Shown here: positions 46,427-55,192 of the stretch, one piece after another
How positions within the stretch are numbered: position 1 is the first letter of the stretch
How the letters are laid out: every line of letters begins with the position of its first letter
Origin: Blastococcus capsensis
GTDB lineage: Bacteria > Actinomycetota > Actinomycetes > Mycobacteriales > Geodermatophilaceae
Direction: 5' to 3'
Length of the DNA: 64,000 nt
Assembly: GCF_030165005.1 (NCBI RefSeq)
Contig: NZ_JASNNW010000004.1
Coordinates: forward strand, 62,001-126,000
Notes under the pieces: model-generated
What the model was told of the DNA's origin: nothing
Databases searched by the model: none
The model's input: the letters and a program-made list of their open reading frames with translations, nothing else
Program-made: the position numbers and the translations under genes

Positions 46427-48204
46427 GCCGGGGATGCTATCCGTTCCGGGCGGGCGCGGGTGCCCAGCGACCGGCCGTCGGCGAACGGGTCGCGGGCGTC
46501 GCGGCCGCTCTCCACGCGCGCGAGGAAGCCGCTGTAGGCGCCGGTACCGGGCGCGGGACTGGCCAGCGTCCCGGTGAGCTGCACGAGCCGGGTGCCCGGC
46601 TTCTCCAGCCAGCGCAGCACGAGCTCGGTCTCGTCCACCGACGTGGTCCGTTCGCCGTCCGCCCCGGCCACCGTCTCCGCCGTCGCGAGCAGGACCGGGA
46701 GGACGCTCCGCACCGTGGTTCCCCGGGGGGCGTTGCCGGCGGCCGCCAGCCGTCCCAGCCGGATGACCGACAGCTGCCAGCCGTCGTCGCCGTCGGGACG
46801 GGCCAGCACCAGCTCCGGCACGGCGGCCAGGGACGCCAGCCGCTGCCGCCGCCGCACAGCGCGGACGAGCACCGCGATCCGGTCGCGCAGCACGGCGGCG
46901 TCCTCGTACCGTTCCTCGCCGGCGAGCCGGTCCACCCGTGCGATCAGCGGGGCGAGCAGCGGCTGCGGGTCGGAGGTGACCGCGGCGGCGAAGACGCCGG
47001 CGACGTCGGCGTAATCCAGCACCGACTGGGCGCCGGTGCACGGGGCACCGCAGCGCCCCATGCCGGCCAGCGCGCAGGCGCTGATCGGGACGCGGGGGGA
47101 CAGTCGCGCGGTGCACTGCCGCAACGGCAGGGCCTCGTGCACGGCTGACACGGCCGCATCGGCCGCCCGACGGTCGGGGAACGGTCCCAGGAACACCCCT
47201 GCGTCGGGTCGTACCCGCCGCACGACCGACAGCCGGGGGAAGGGCTCCTCGGTGAGCCGGACCCACAGGGCCCGTTCCGGGAACCGGGAGCGGCGGTTGT
47301 ACCGGGGTTTGTGCTCGGCGATCAGCCGGAGCTCGCGGACGGCCGCCTCGAGGGCGTGCGCGCAGGGGATGGTGTCCACCCGCTGGGCCAGGGCGACCAT
47401 CTCGGTGATCCGGCTCCGCTGCTCCCCGGAGGTGAAGTAGCTGCGGACCCGGCTGCGCAGGTCGGTGGAGGTGCCGACGTAGAGGGGCTCGTCGCGGGGC
47501 CCGCGGAAGAGGTAGACGCCGGGGCCGTGGGGGACGCCGTCGGCCAGGTGCCGCTTGCGCCGGCGCTCGGGGTCGACCTGACGGGTCAGCCCGGTGAGCT
47601 CCTCGAGCGTGGTGACCCCGAGGGGGCCGAGCCGCTCGAAGAGCCCGTGCAGCACGTCGACGGTGGCACGGGCGTCGTCGAGCGCACGGTGGGTCGGCGA
47701 GGTGGTGGCGGAGAAGTACGGGGCGAGCGTGGCGAGCTTGCAGTTGGGAACCTCGTCACGGCTGAGCAGCCGGCGGGCGAGGACGGCGGTGTCCACCGAC
47801 GCCGACGCCGGCCAGGCGAGGCCGTTCTTCGCACAGGCGGCCTTGAGGAAACCCAGGTCGAACGGGGCGTTGTGCGCGACCAGCACCGCGCCGCCCGCGA
47901 ACTCGAGGAAGGACGGCAGGACCGAACCGATGCGCGGCGCCGCCGCGACCATCGTGGAGGTGATCCCGGTGAGCACGCTGATGTACGACGGGATCTCGTG
48001 GCCCGGGTCGACCAGTGTCTGGAACTCGCCGAGCACCTGGCCGCCGCGCACCTTGACCGCACCGATCTCGGTGATCGCGCTGTCCTTGGGCGAGCCGCCC
48101 GTGGTCTCCAGGTCGACGACGACGAAGGTGACCTGCGCGAGCGGGGTGCCGACCTCCTCGATGGTGACCTGCTGGTAGCGCGGCGATGCGGTGGAGGGTG
48201 GCAC
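46423..48204 (-). CDS. DEDDh exonuclease fused to a GIY-YIG (UvrC/Cho-like) domain
   Basis: A 593-residue fusion. Residues ~25-190 are a DnaQ-like 3'-5' exonuclease with VVDLETTG, HNAPFDLGFLK and HRALDDA. Residues ~225-310 are a GIY-YIG endonuclease domain (GPGVYLFRG, PLYVGTSTDLRSRVRSYF). The rest is UvrC-like, with a CALAGMGRCGAPC segment and a UVR-type helix pair near ERYEDAAVLRDRI. Repair of damaged DNA is inferred. GTG 48204 follows TAGCGT (48217-48212) by 7 nt. It corresponds to the gene next to trpD in mycobacteria (Rv2191). Confidence 0.93.
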   Translation of the reverse strand: MPPSTASPRYQQVTIEEVGTPLAQVTFVVVDLETTGGSPKDSAITEIGAVKVRGGQVLGEFQTLVDPGHEIPSYISVLTGITSTMVAAAPRIGSVLPSFLEFAGGAVLVAHNAPFDLGFLKAACAKNGLAWPASASVDTAVLARRLLSRDEVPNCKLATLAPYFSATTSPTHRALDDARATVDVLHGLFERLGPLGVTTLEELTGLTRQVDPERRRKRHLADGVPHGPGVYLFRGPRDEPLYVGTSTDLRSRVRSYFTSGEQRSRITEMVALAQRVDTIPCAHALEAAVRELRLIAEHKPRYNRRSRFPERALWVRLTEEPFPRLSVVRRVRPDAGVFLGPFPDRRAADAAVSAVHEALPLRQCTARLSPRVPISACALAGMGRCGAPCTGAQSVLDYADVAGVFAAAVTSDPQPLLAPLIARVDRLAGEERYEDAAVLRDRIAVLVRAVRRRQRLASLAAVPELVLARPDGDDGWQLSVIRLGRLAAAGNAPRGTTVRSVLPVLLATAETVAGADGERTTSVDETELVLRWLEKPGTRLVQLTGTLASPAPGTGAYSGFLARVESGRDARDPFADGRSLGTRARPERIASPA

Positions 48205-48297
48205 GGGTCGGACGCTAGGTCGGGGTGCTGACAGTCGGGGGGACGCGCGCCGCCGGGGCCGGCGGCCGACGGCCCCCGACCGGGCGCCCACATCTGC

Positions 48298-48555
48298 ATG
48301 ACCGACTCCTACCGCACCTACGCCAGCCAGGTGCGGTCGTACGGGGACAAGCCGGCGCTCACGGCGGTGCCGGGGACCAGCAACCACGGCTGGGGACTGG
48401 CGGTGGACCTCTGCGGCGGGATCCAGACGTTCGGCACACCACAGCACGCCTGGATGGTGGCCAACGCCGGCCGGTTCGGATTCCTGCATCCGACCTGGGC
48501 CGATCCCGGCAACGGCCGCGAGGAGCCGTGGCACCGGGAGTATGCCAGCGGTTGA
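48298..48555 (+). pseudogene. Truncated VanY-type D,D-carboxypeptidase (M15)
   Basis: About 85 residues matching the C-terminal half of M15B peptidases: MTDSYRTYASQ, SNHGWGLAVDL with metal-binding His and Asp, and EPWHREY with the catalytic His. Coding similarity starts a few codons before ATG 48298 (PGAHIC), but no start codon and no signal peptide exist upstream in this frame, where a TGA lies at 48229-48231. Only ~70 bases separate it from the divergent exonuclease gene. The metal site is kept, yet the protein would lack export and half the domain, so it is probably a remnant. Confidence 0.65.
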
Positions 48556-48637
48556 GCGGGCCGGGTGCCGGCGGCTGCGGCGGAATTGTCGGTGCCTCCT
48601 CCTACCGTGCGGAACGAGTCACGGAGGAGAAGAAACG

Positions 48638-48958
48638 ATGCTCATCGACTGCGACACCTGCACCGCCCGGGGGACCGGCTGCGCCGACTGCGTGGTCACC
48701 GTCCTGCTCGGGGCCCCACCCGGATGGCAGGGGGTCGATCCGGTCGTGGTGCCGATGACCGGGCGCCCCGGTGGTCCTGTACCGGTCACCGCCGAGGACG
48801 TCGTGCTCCCGCCACCGGGCGTGGTGGTGGAGTTCGACGACGTGGAGCGCCGGGCCGTCCGGGCGCTCGCCGACGGTGGCCTCGTGCCGCCGCTCCGGCA
48901 CCGGGAGGACGTCGACGGGCCGGGGCACGAGGGCGCACGCGGCCGACGCACGGGCTGA
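48638..48958 (+). CDS. Conserved small protein with N-terminal CxxC-type cysteines
   Basis: A 106-residue soluble protein. It starts MLIDCDTCTARGTGCADCVV, with four Cys within 20 residues, a likely metal or redox site, followed by TVLLGAPPGW and a segment ending RRAVRALADGGLVPPLRH. The pattern is widespread in actinobacteria and the function is unknown. ATG 48638 follows CGGAGGAGAAG, a strong site. Confidence 0.8.
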   Translation: MLIDCDTCTARGTGCADCVVTVLLGAPPGWQGVDPVVVPMTGRPGGPVPVTAEDVVLPPPGVVVEFDDVERRAVRALADGGLVPPLRHREDVDGPGHEGARGRRTG

Positions 48959-49065
48959 TGCCGAGGGCGCCCGGTGCCCATCGCTCTACACCAGGAATGC
49001 CGTAGTACGAGGCAGGCGCGCCGTGTCGCCCGGGTTGTGCGTCACATCCGCATCGTGCTTCCCAG

Positions 49066-49095
49066 TTGTCACAGCAACGTCACGGTCGCTAGGGT
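49066..49095 (+). promoter_or_regulatory. Promoter of the riboswitch and NlpC/P60 gene
   Basis: TTGTCA (-35, 49066-49071), an 18-nt spacer and TAGGGT (-10, 49090-49095). The predicted transcript starts near 49102, giving a leader of about 235 nt that contains the riboswitch. Confidence 0.6.
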
Positions 49096-49184
49096 CCCCT
49101 CCGTTCGGCCGGGTGGTCGTCATCCGTCAGGGATGGCCTCGTCCGGACACCGCCTAATCACCGAGAGCGCGCAGGACCGGCGCC

Positions 49185-49320
49185 CGAGGTGTACCGGGGA
49201 CCCACCGCACTTCTGGGGTGAGTTCTCCTGCGCACCGGTTCGCCGGCGCGCAGGGGATAGGGCCAGTCTTCCCAGCCCGAACCCGTCAGCTAACTCGGTC
49301 GGCGGTAGCTGAGGAAGAAC
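49185..49320 (+). promoter_or_regulatory. Cyclic-di-AMP (ydaO/yuaA-type) riboswitch
   Basis: The 3' core CCCGAACCCGTCAGCTAAC (from 49276) followed by CGGTCGGCGG is the conserved ydaO signature. Upstream are the GGGGTGA and GGGGATAGGG blocks and a GCGC(A)CCGG-type stem. In actinobacteria this class sits before NlpC/P60 cell-wall hydrolases and turns expression off when c-di-AMP is high, which fits the gene that follows. The exact 5' boundary is approximate. Confidence 0.85.
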
Positions 49321-49335
49321 GGAGAGCCGCCGCTC

Positions 49336-50421
49336 GTGGCGACCCCACACGCACCACAGATGCACGTCCGCGAACAGCTCCACACCGATCGCCAGGTGGC
49401 CTCCACGCGTGGTCGCCGCTTCGGGCCGCTGCGCTCCGGTCTCCTGATCAGCGCCGTCGCTGCCGTGACCGTGACCTTGCTGCCGGCCACAGCGTCCGCC
49501 GTCCCCGACGAGGCGAGGACCGCCGACCAGGCGGCCGCCCGGGTGGCCGAGGCAAGCCACGAGCTCGAGGTCGTCTCCGAGCAGCTCAACGATGCGCGCG
49601 TCCTCCTCGCCGAGCACCAGGCCGCGGCGACGACCGCCGGCGAGGCCGTCGTCGCCGCGGAGGTTCAGCTCGCTGCCCTCGACGGGCAGATCCGCCGGCT
49701 GGCCCGCAGCGCCTACACCGGCAGCGGCATGTCACAGCTCGACCTCCTCCTGACCAGTGACTCGTCCGACGAGCTGGTGTCCTCCCTGAGCACCCTCGAA
49801 GCGATCGCGGAGCACACCGACGAGGTGCTCACCGAGGTGGAGCAGGCGTCCGAGGAGGCCGCCGGGTCGCGGGAGACGGCGGCCGCCGCCACCGCCGAGG
49901 CGCGGCGCGTCGTCGACGAGATCGCTGCCAAGCAGCAGGAACTCGAGCGCAACGTCGCCGACTACCAGCGGCAGTACGACGCGCTCACCGTCCAGCAGCA
50001 GCAGGAGGTGGCCCGCGCACACGGGGGCGAGAGCCTTCCGGCGCCCAGTGGCGTGACCGCCCCCAGCTCCGCGGCGCAGGCGGCCGTCGACACCGCGCTC
50101 GCGCAGCTCGGCGACCCGTACGTCTGGGGAGCCGGCGGGCCGAACGCCTTCGACTGCTCCGGGCTCACGTCCTACGCGTACGCCGCGGCCGGCGTGATGC
50201 TGCCGCACTCGAGCCGCGCCCAGTCGCAGATGGGCGTCCCGGTCTCGCGCAGCGAGCTGCAGCCGGGTGACCTGCTGTTCTTCTACAGCCCGGTCAGCCA
50301 CGTCGCGATGTACATCGGCAACGGTCAGATGGTGCACGCCTCCACCTCCGGCCAGCCGGTGAAGGTGGCCAGCGTGGATGCGATGGGCAGTTTCAACAGC
50401 GCCCGCCGGATCGCCGGCTGA
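49336..50421 (+). CDS. NlpC/P60 peptidoglycan endopeptidase (RipA-like)
   Basis: A 361-residue secreted hydrolase. A Sec signal (about 33-56, ending ATASA) precedes a long coiled coil (about 60-240) and a C-terminal NlpC/P60 domain with the catalytic Cys in FDCSGLTSYAY, His in SHVAMYIG and a further polar residue in MVHAS. It cleaves peptide stems of peptidoglycan, and the coiled coil probably keeps it inactive or docks it. GTG 49336 is used here; ATG 49360 also keeps the signal. Controlled by the c-di-AMP riboswitch upstream. Confidence 0.94.
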   Translation: MATPHAPQMHVREQLHTDRQVASTRGRRFGPLRSGLLISAVAAVTVTLLPATASAVPDEARTADQAAARVAEASHELEVVSEQLNDARVLLAEHQAAATTAGEAVVAAEVQLAALDGQIRRLARSAYTGSGMSQLDLLLTSDSSDELVSSLSTLEAIAEHTDEVLTEVEQASEEAAGSRETAAAATAEARRVVDEIAAKQQELERNVADYQRQYDALTVQQQQEVARAHGGESLPAPSGVTAPSSAAQAAVDTALAQLGDPYVWGAGGPNAFDCSGLTSYAYAAAGVMLPHSSRAQSQMGVPVSRSELQPGDLLFFYSPVSHVAMYIGNGQMVHASTSGQPVKVASVDAMGSFNSARRIAG

Positions 50422-50427
50422 AAAACA

Positions 50428-50476
50428 CCCCCTGCCCCCCACCGCTCGCAGGCTCGCGGCGGGCCCCTGCAGGGGG
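50428..50476 (+). repeat. Interspersed hairpin repeat, copy C
   Basis: CCCCCTGC (50428-50435) and GCAGGGGG (50469-50476) flank an inner ACCGCTCGC...GCGGCGGG block. It is almost identical to copy B at 7608 and lies 7 nt after the NlpC/P60 stop, where it can end transcription. Confidence 0.7.
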
Positions 50477-50567
50477 CCGCATCGCAGCGAGCGCCAGCGA
50501 GCGAGGAGCGGACCGGGGTGTGGAAGCCGGCAGGTGTGATCGCCGGCTGACAGCCGCGGGACCCGCC

Positions 50568-50601
50568 AGGGCCGGTGGCCTCTTCGGAGGTCACCGGCCC
50601 T
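50568..50601. terminator. UUCG-loop hairpin
   Basis: AGGGCCGGTG pairs with CACCGGCCCT around an inner CCTC/GAGG stem closed by a TTCG tetraloop. The rest of 50480-50757 holds no gene I can support. Confidence 0.6.
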
Positions 50602-50770
50602 CGTCGTCGCGACGGATCGGGAGGACGTCATCCGTCATCCCCCGGCGGGGCCAGCATCGACGACCTCGGGCCTCTGCTCGTGGAGGCGTGGGCCGGCGGC
50701 ACCCCGGCATCCCGGGGAACGACAGCCGACCGATCCGGGGCCGTCGGCCGGCGCATCTAGGATCGGCCGG

Positions 50771-52036
50771 GTGAACGCTCGCCGGGCCGCCCTGGTGGCC
50801 GCGGCCGTCCTCGGTCTCGCCGTCGTCGTGGTGATCGTCGTGCGGACGCCGTGGAACGTCCTCCCGGAGCCGCCGGGCGGGTACACCGAACCGGACCCCA
50901 CCGCCGGGCTGGGCGCGGACCGGATCGAGCGCGCGGAGGCCTTCGCCGCCGCGCTCCGGCCGGCATCCCTCGTGTCGATCGTGCTGGGGCTGGTGGTCTC
51001 GGCGGTCCTCGGGCTCACCCCGCTGGGTGGGCGGCTGGTGCGGGCCGTGGCGGCTCCGCTGGGCGGCCGATGGTCCACCCAGGTGCTGGTGGGGGTCCCC
51101 GTACTGGTCGCCATCGGCCGGCTGGTCACGTTGCCGGTGTCGGTCTACGCGGAGACCGTCCGGCATCGGTACGGCCTCTCCACCCGCGGCTGGGGACTCT
51201 GGGTGCGTGATGTCGCGGTCTCCGTGGCCATCGGCGCGGTGCTGACGACGTTCGTGGTCCTGATGTTCCTGTGGCTGGTCCGCCGGGCCCCGCGCACCTG
51301 GTGGGCTTGGGCGGGCGGCGTGGCCGCGGCCCTGGTGGTGATCGGCTCGTTCCTCTACCCGGTGGTGATCGAGCCCGCGTTCAACCGGTTCGAGTCACTC
51401 CCGGCCGGCGAGCTGCGCAGCGACCTGCTCCTCCTGGCGGAGGAGAACGGCACGCCGGTCCAGGACGTCCTGGTCTCCGACGCCTCCCGGCGGACCACGG
51501 CGCTGAACGCCTACGTCTCCGGCTTCGGCTCCACGCGACGGATCGTCGTCTACGACACGGTCCTCGCCGAGCTGCCGGACGAGGAGATCGAGGCGATCGT
51601 GGCGCACGAGCTGGGGCACGTGGCCACCGACGACGTCCTGACCGGGACCCTGATGGGCGCGCTCGGCGCAGCGGCGGCCGTCGCACTGCTCGGCTGGCTG
51701 CTCACCTCGACGCCGCTGCTGCGCGGGGCCGGCGCCGACTCGCCCGGCGATCCGCGGGTGGTGCCCCTGTTGCTGCTCCTGGTGAGCGTGGGCGGGCTCT
51801 TGGCCGCCCCCGTGCAGAACCTGGTGTCCCGGCAGATCGAGGCGCGGGCCGACCTGCGCGCGCTGGAGCTGACCGGCGACGCGGAGGCGTTCATCGGCAT
51901 GCAGCGACGGCTGGCGGCGACCAACCTGGGTGACCCCGATCCGCCGGCGGCCTGGCACTGGTACTTCGCCAGCCATCCCACCGCCGCGCACCGGATCGCC
52001 ATGGCCGAGGACTGGCAGCGGCTGGAGGGGCCGTGA
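50771..52036 (+). CDS. M48 family metalloprotease (Ste24/CAAX-protease-like)
   Basis: A 421-residue membrane zinc protease. It has six or so hydrophobic helices, the long N-terminal half typical of Ste24-like enzymes, and the zinc motif HELGH near residue 280 with the third ligand in a QIEARADLRAL segment. TTALNAYVSGFGSTRRIVVYD is the family block preceding the active site. Membrane-protein quality control is inferred. GTG 50771 follows TAGGAT (50758-50763) by 7 nt. Its TGA overlaps the pimB' GTG. Confidence 0.92.
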   Translation: MNARRAALVAAAVLGLAVVVVIVVRTPWNVLPEPPGGYTEPDPTAGLGADRIERAEAFAAALRPASLVSIVLGLVVSAVLGLTPLGGRLVRAVAAPLGGRWSTQVLVGVPVLVAIGRLVTLPVSVYAETVRHRYGLSTRGWGLWVRDVAVSVAIGAVLTTFVVLMFLWLVRRAPRTWWAWAGGVAAALVVIGSFLYPVVIEPAFNRFESLPAGELRSDLLLLAEENGTPVQDVLVSDASRRTTALNAYVSGFGSTRRIVVYDTVLAELPDEEIEAIVAHELGHVATDDVLTGTLMGALGAAAAVALLGWLLTSTPLLRGAGADSPGDPRVVPLLLLLVSVGGLLAAPVQNLVSRQIEARADLRALELTGDAEAFIGMQRRLAATNLGDPDPPAAWHWYFASHPTAAHRIAMAEDWQRLEGP

Positions 52037-53169
52037 CCCGCACCCTCGTGGTCACGAACGACTTCCCGCCGCGGCAGGGCGGCATCCAGACGTTCGTCGC
52101 GGCGCTCCTCGAGCGCCGTCCGCCGGACTCCCTGGTGGTGCTGGCGTCGGACTCACCGGGATCCGCCGAGCACGACGCAGGCCTGCCGTACCGCGTGGTG
52201 CGCCGGCCCACCGGGATGCTGCTGCCCACGCGCGCGACCGCCCGGGCGGCTGTCGAGCTGGTGGACCGGTTCGGCTGCGACACCGCGTTCTTCGGCGCGG
52301 CCGCGCCGCTCGGCCTGCTGGCCCCGCGGCTGCGGGCGGCCGGCGTCCGGTGTCTCGTCGGAGCCACCCACGGCCACGAGACCGGGTGGGTGGCCCTGCC
52401 GGGGAGCCGGCAGCTGATGCAGCGGATCGCCTCCGAGCTCGACGTGCTGACCTACATCAGCGAGTACACCCGCGACCGGCTGGCGCCGGCGCTGGGGGAG
52501 CACACCCGGCTCGCCCAGCTCTCGCCCGGCGTCGACGTCGACCGGTTCACCCCGGACGTCGACGGCGACGGCGTGCGCGGCCGGTACGGGCTGGGTAAGG
52601 CCCCGGTCGTCGTCTGCGTCTCCCGGCTGGTGGCGCGGAAGGGGCAGGACGTGCTCGTCGCCGGCTGGGCGCAGGTGCTGGCCCGGCACCCCGGCGCCCG
52701 GCTGCTCCTGGTCGGTGGCGGTCCCGCGGAGGCGTCCCTGCGCCGCGCGGTGGCCGCCCGTGGGCTGCGCGACTCCGTCGTCCTCACCGGGCCGGTGAGC
52801 CACGAGGAGCTGCCGCAGCACTACGCGGCCGGCGACGTCTTCGCCATGCCCTGCCGGACCCGCCGCGGAGGGCTGGACGTCGAGGGCCTCGGGATGGTGT
52901 TCCTCGAGGCGGCGGCCTGCGGGCGTCCGGTCGTCGCCGGCACCTCGGGCGGGGCACCCGAGGCGGTCCAGGACGGCGTCACCGGGCACGTCGTCGACCC
53001 GCGGTCACCGGCTGCGGTGGCGGACGCGCTGAGCGGGTTGCTGAGCGAGCCGGAGCGCGCCCGTGCGATGGGCATGGCCGGGCGCGCCTGGGTGGAGGCG
53101 CGCTGGTCCTGGGCCACCATCGCGGCGAACTTCGCGGGTCTGCTCGAGCCCGGCCGCGACCAGGCATAG
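52033..53169 (+). CDS. pimB: GT4 mannosyltransferase, PimB'-like
   Basis: A 378-residue GT-B glycosyltransferase of family 4. N-terminal TNDFPPRQGGIQTFV, a conserved GATHGHETGW loop, the nucleotide-sugar part VVVCVSRLVARKGQDVL and the EGLGMVFLEAAACGRPVV motif are all seen. Locus order (M48 protease, this gene, FadD15, SRPBCC, ArsA-like) matches mycobacterial pimB' (Rv2188c), which adds the second mannose to phosphatidylinositol mannoside; the specificity is inferred from synteny. GTG 52033 overlaps the protease stop. Its last codons form one arm of the 53161-53224 palindrome. Confidence 0.88.
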   Translation: MTRTLVVTNDFPPRQGGIQTFVAALLERRPPDSLVVLASDSPGSAEHDAGLPYRVVRRPTGMLLPTRATARAAVELVDRFGCDTAFFGAAAPLGLLAPRLRAAGVRCLVGATHGHETGWVALPGSRQLMQRIASELDVLTYISEYTRDRLAPALGEHTRLAQLSPGVDVDRFTPDVDGDGVRGRYGLGKAPVVVCVSRLVARKGQDVLVAGWAQVLARHPGARLLLVGGGPAEASLRRAVAARGLRDSVVLTGPVSHEELPQHYAAGDVFAMPCRTRRGGLDVEGLGMVFLEAAACGRPVVAGTSGGAPEAVQDGVTGHVVDPRSPAAVADALSGLLSEPERARAMGMAGRAWVEARWSWATIAANFAGLLEPGRDQA

Positions 53170-53224
53170 GAACCAATACCTACGTCTGCAGGCCTCCCGA
53201 CGTAGGTATTGGTTCCTATGCCTG
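53161..53224. terminator. 26-bp perfect palindrome overlapping the pimB stop
   Basis: Arms 53161-53186 and 53199-53224 are perfectly complementary over 26 bp with a 12-nt loop. The 5' arm contains the final Gln and Ala codons and the TAG stop of pimB. The arms are A/T-richer than their surroundings. It lies between convergent genes. Confidence 0.8.
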
Positions 53225-53242
53225 CTGGTACGGAGTCGGCGC

Positions 53243-55036
53243 TCAGCGCGCGTACAGCGCCTCGACCTCGGAGCCGAACTCCTTCATGACGACGTTCCGC
53301 TTGAGCTTCAGGCTCGGCGTCAGCATCCCGTTGTCCTCGGTGAAATCGGTGCCCAGCACCGTGAAGGTCTTGATCGCCTCGGCCTGGGACACGGCCTTGT
53401 TGGCCTCCTTCACCGCGGCGTCGAGCTCGGCGAGCACCTCGGGGTCCTCGCGCAGCTGCGCAGGCGTGAGGCCGGCGTCCTTGCCCTTGGACTCCAGCCA
53501 CTGCGGGAGCGCCTCCTCGTCGAGGGTGACCAGCGCCGCGATGAACGGGCGCTGATCCCCGACGACGATGCACTGGCTGACCAGGCGGTGGGCCCGGATC
53601 CGGTCCTCGAGCACCGCGGGGGCGACGTTCTTGCCGCCCGACGTCACCAGGATCTCCTTCTTCCGGCCGGTGATCTTCAGGAAGCCGTCGGCGTCCAGCT
53701 CACCGATGTCGCCGGTGTGGAAGAAGCCCTCGGAGTCGATGGCCTCCTTCGTCGCGTCCTCGTTGCGCCAGTAGCCGCGCATGACGATGCCGCCCTTGAT
53801 GAGCACCTCGCCGTCCTCGGCGATCCGGAACTCCACGCCGGGCAGCGGGCGCCCGACGGTGCCGATGCGCAGTGCCTCGTCGTGGTTGACCGACGCGGCG
53901 GCGGTGGTCTCGGTCAGGCCGTAGCCCTCGAAGACGGTGACGCCGATGCCCCGGTAGAAGTGGCCGAGCCGCTCGCCGAGGGGGGCGCCGCCGGAGATGG
54001 CGCCCTGGCAGCGGCCACCGAGCGCCGCACGGAGCTTGCCGTAGACGAGCTTGTCGAAGAGGGCGTGCTGAGCGCGCAGCGCCAACCCGGGACCGCCGGT
54101 GTCCTGGGCACGGGACCACTCGATGGCCACCTGGGCCGCTCTGTCGAAGATCTTGCCCTTGCCGTCGCCCTCCGCCTTGGCCTTGGCGGAGTTGTAGACC
54201 TTCTCGAAGACGCGGGGGACGGCGAGGACGAAGGAGGGCTTGAACGCCCCGAGGTCCTCGACCAGGTTCTTCACGTCCGGCGTGTGCCCGATGACGGTGC
54301 GGTTCTTGACGGCGCCGACCTGCAGGACGCGGGCCAGCACGTGTGCCAGCGGGATGAACAGCAGCAGGGAGCCCTGGACACCCATGAACCGGTCCAGCAG
54401 CGTGATGCCGTTGCCGATCTCGAACAGGAAGTTGGCGTGGGTCAGCTCGCAACCCTTGGGCCGACCGGTGGTGCCGCTGGTGTAGATCAGCGTCGCCACG
54501 CTCTCGGGGCCGAGCGTGGCGCGGCGGGCGTCCAGCTCGCTGTCGGGGACGTCCGCGCCGGCCGCCGTCAGCTGGTCGATCGCGCCGTCGTCGATGACGT
54601 GCACGGTCTTCAGCTCCGGCGCATGGTCGCGCACCGAGGCGATCGCCTCGGCGTGCTCGTCGCGCTCCACGACGGCGGCGGTGGCGCCGGAGTCGGCCAG
54701 GATCCAGGCGACCTGATCGGCACTGGAGGTCTCGTAGACGGGGACGACGACCGCGCCGGCGGTCCAGATGGCGAAGTCGAGGACCGTCCACTCGTACCGG
54801 GTCCTGGCCTGCAGCGCGACCCGGTCACCGGCGGCCACGCCGGACGCGATCAGCCCCTTGGCGACCCCGCGGACCTCCTCGCCGAACTGTCCCCAGGTGA
54901 CGTCGGTCCACCGGCCGTCCACCTGGCGGCGCAGGCCGACCTCGTTGCCGTGCTGGGCGACGTTGGTGGTGAGCATGTCGGTCAGGGCCTCGTCGGCTCC
55001 GACCTGGTAGGTCGCTGGAACGCTGAACTCGCGCAC
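53243..55036 (-). CDS. fadD15: Long-chain fatty-acid CoA ligase (FadD15-type)
   Basis: A 597-residue AMP-forming ligase that activates long-chain fatty acids. P-loop TLIYTSGTTGRPKGCELTH, YGLTETTAAASVNHD, FHTGDIGELDADGFLKITGR and the C-terminal adenylation lysine in TPSLKLKRNVV are intact. The mycobacterial orthologue at the same locus is FadD15 (Rv2187). GTG 55036 follows AAGGAGAGGACC. It is convergent with pimB and divergent from the SRPBCC operon. Confidence 0.94.
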   Translation of the reverse strand: MREFSVPATYQVGADEALTDMLTTNVAQHGNEVGLRRQVDGRWTDVTWGQFGEEVRGVAKGLIASGVAAGDRVALQARTRYEWTVLDFAIWTAGAVVVPVYETSSADQVAWILADSGATAAVVERDEHAEAIASVRDHAPELKTVHVIDDGAIDQLTAAGADVPDSELDARRATLGPESVATLIYTSGTTGRPKGCELTHANFLFEIGNGITLLDRFMGVQGSLLLFIPLAHVLARVLQVGAVKNRTVIGHTPDVKNLVEDLGAFKPSFVLAVPRVFEKVYNSAKAKAEGDGKGKIFDRAAQVAIEWSRAQDTGGPGLALRAQHALFDKLVYGKLRAALGGRCQGAISGGAPLGERLGHFYRGIGVTVFEGYGLTETTAAASVNHDEALRIGTVGRPLPGVEFRIAEDGEVLIKGGIVMRGYWRNEDATKEAIDSEGFFHTGDIGELDADGFLKITGRKKEILVTSGGKNVAPAVLEDRIRAHRLVSQCIVVGDQRPFIAALVTLDEEALPQWLESKGKDAGLTPAQLREDPEVLAELDAAVKEANKAVSQAEAIKTFTVLGTDFTEDNGMLTPSLKLKRNVVMKEFGSEVEALYAR

Positions 55037-55192
55037 GCTCGGTCCTCTCCTTCCCGCCGGCCGCCGGCACCGTCGCCCGCGGCCCCGGAACGGGAACGTC
55101 GGGCGTCAATCTAGCGGCTCGTGCTACCGGGCAGTAGCTCAGCGCTGTACCGAGGAGGGTCCACCGGACCCGGAGCGGATAGCCTGCTGCCC

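Noticed and set aside
50591-50638. 15-codon minus-strand ORF with a natural-looking sequence (MTDDVLPIRRDDEGR)
   Set aside because: There is no ribosome site and it overlaps the hairpin at 50568-50601; chance is sufficient.
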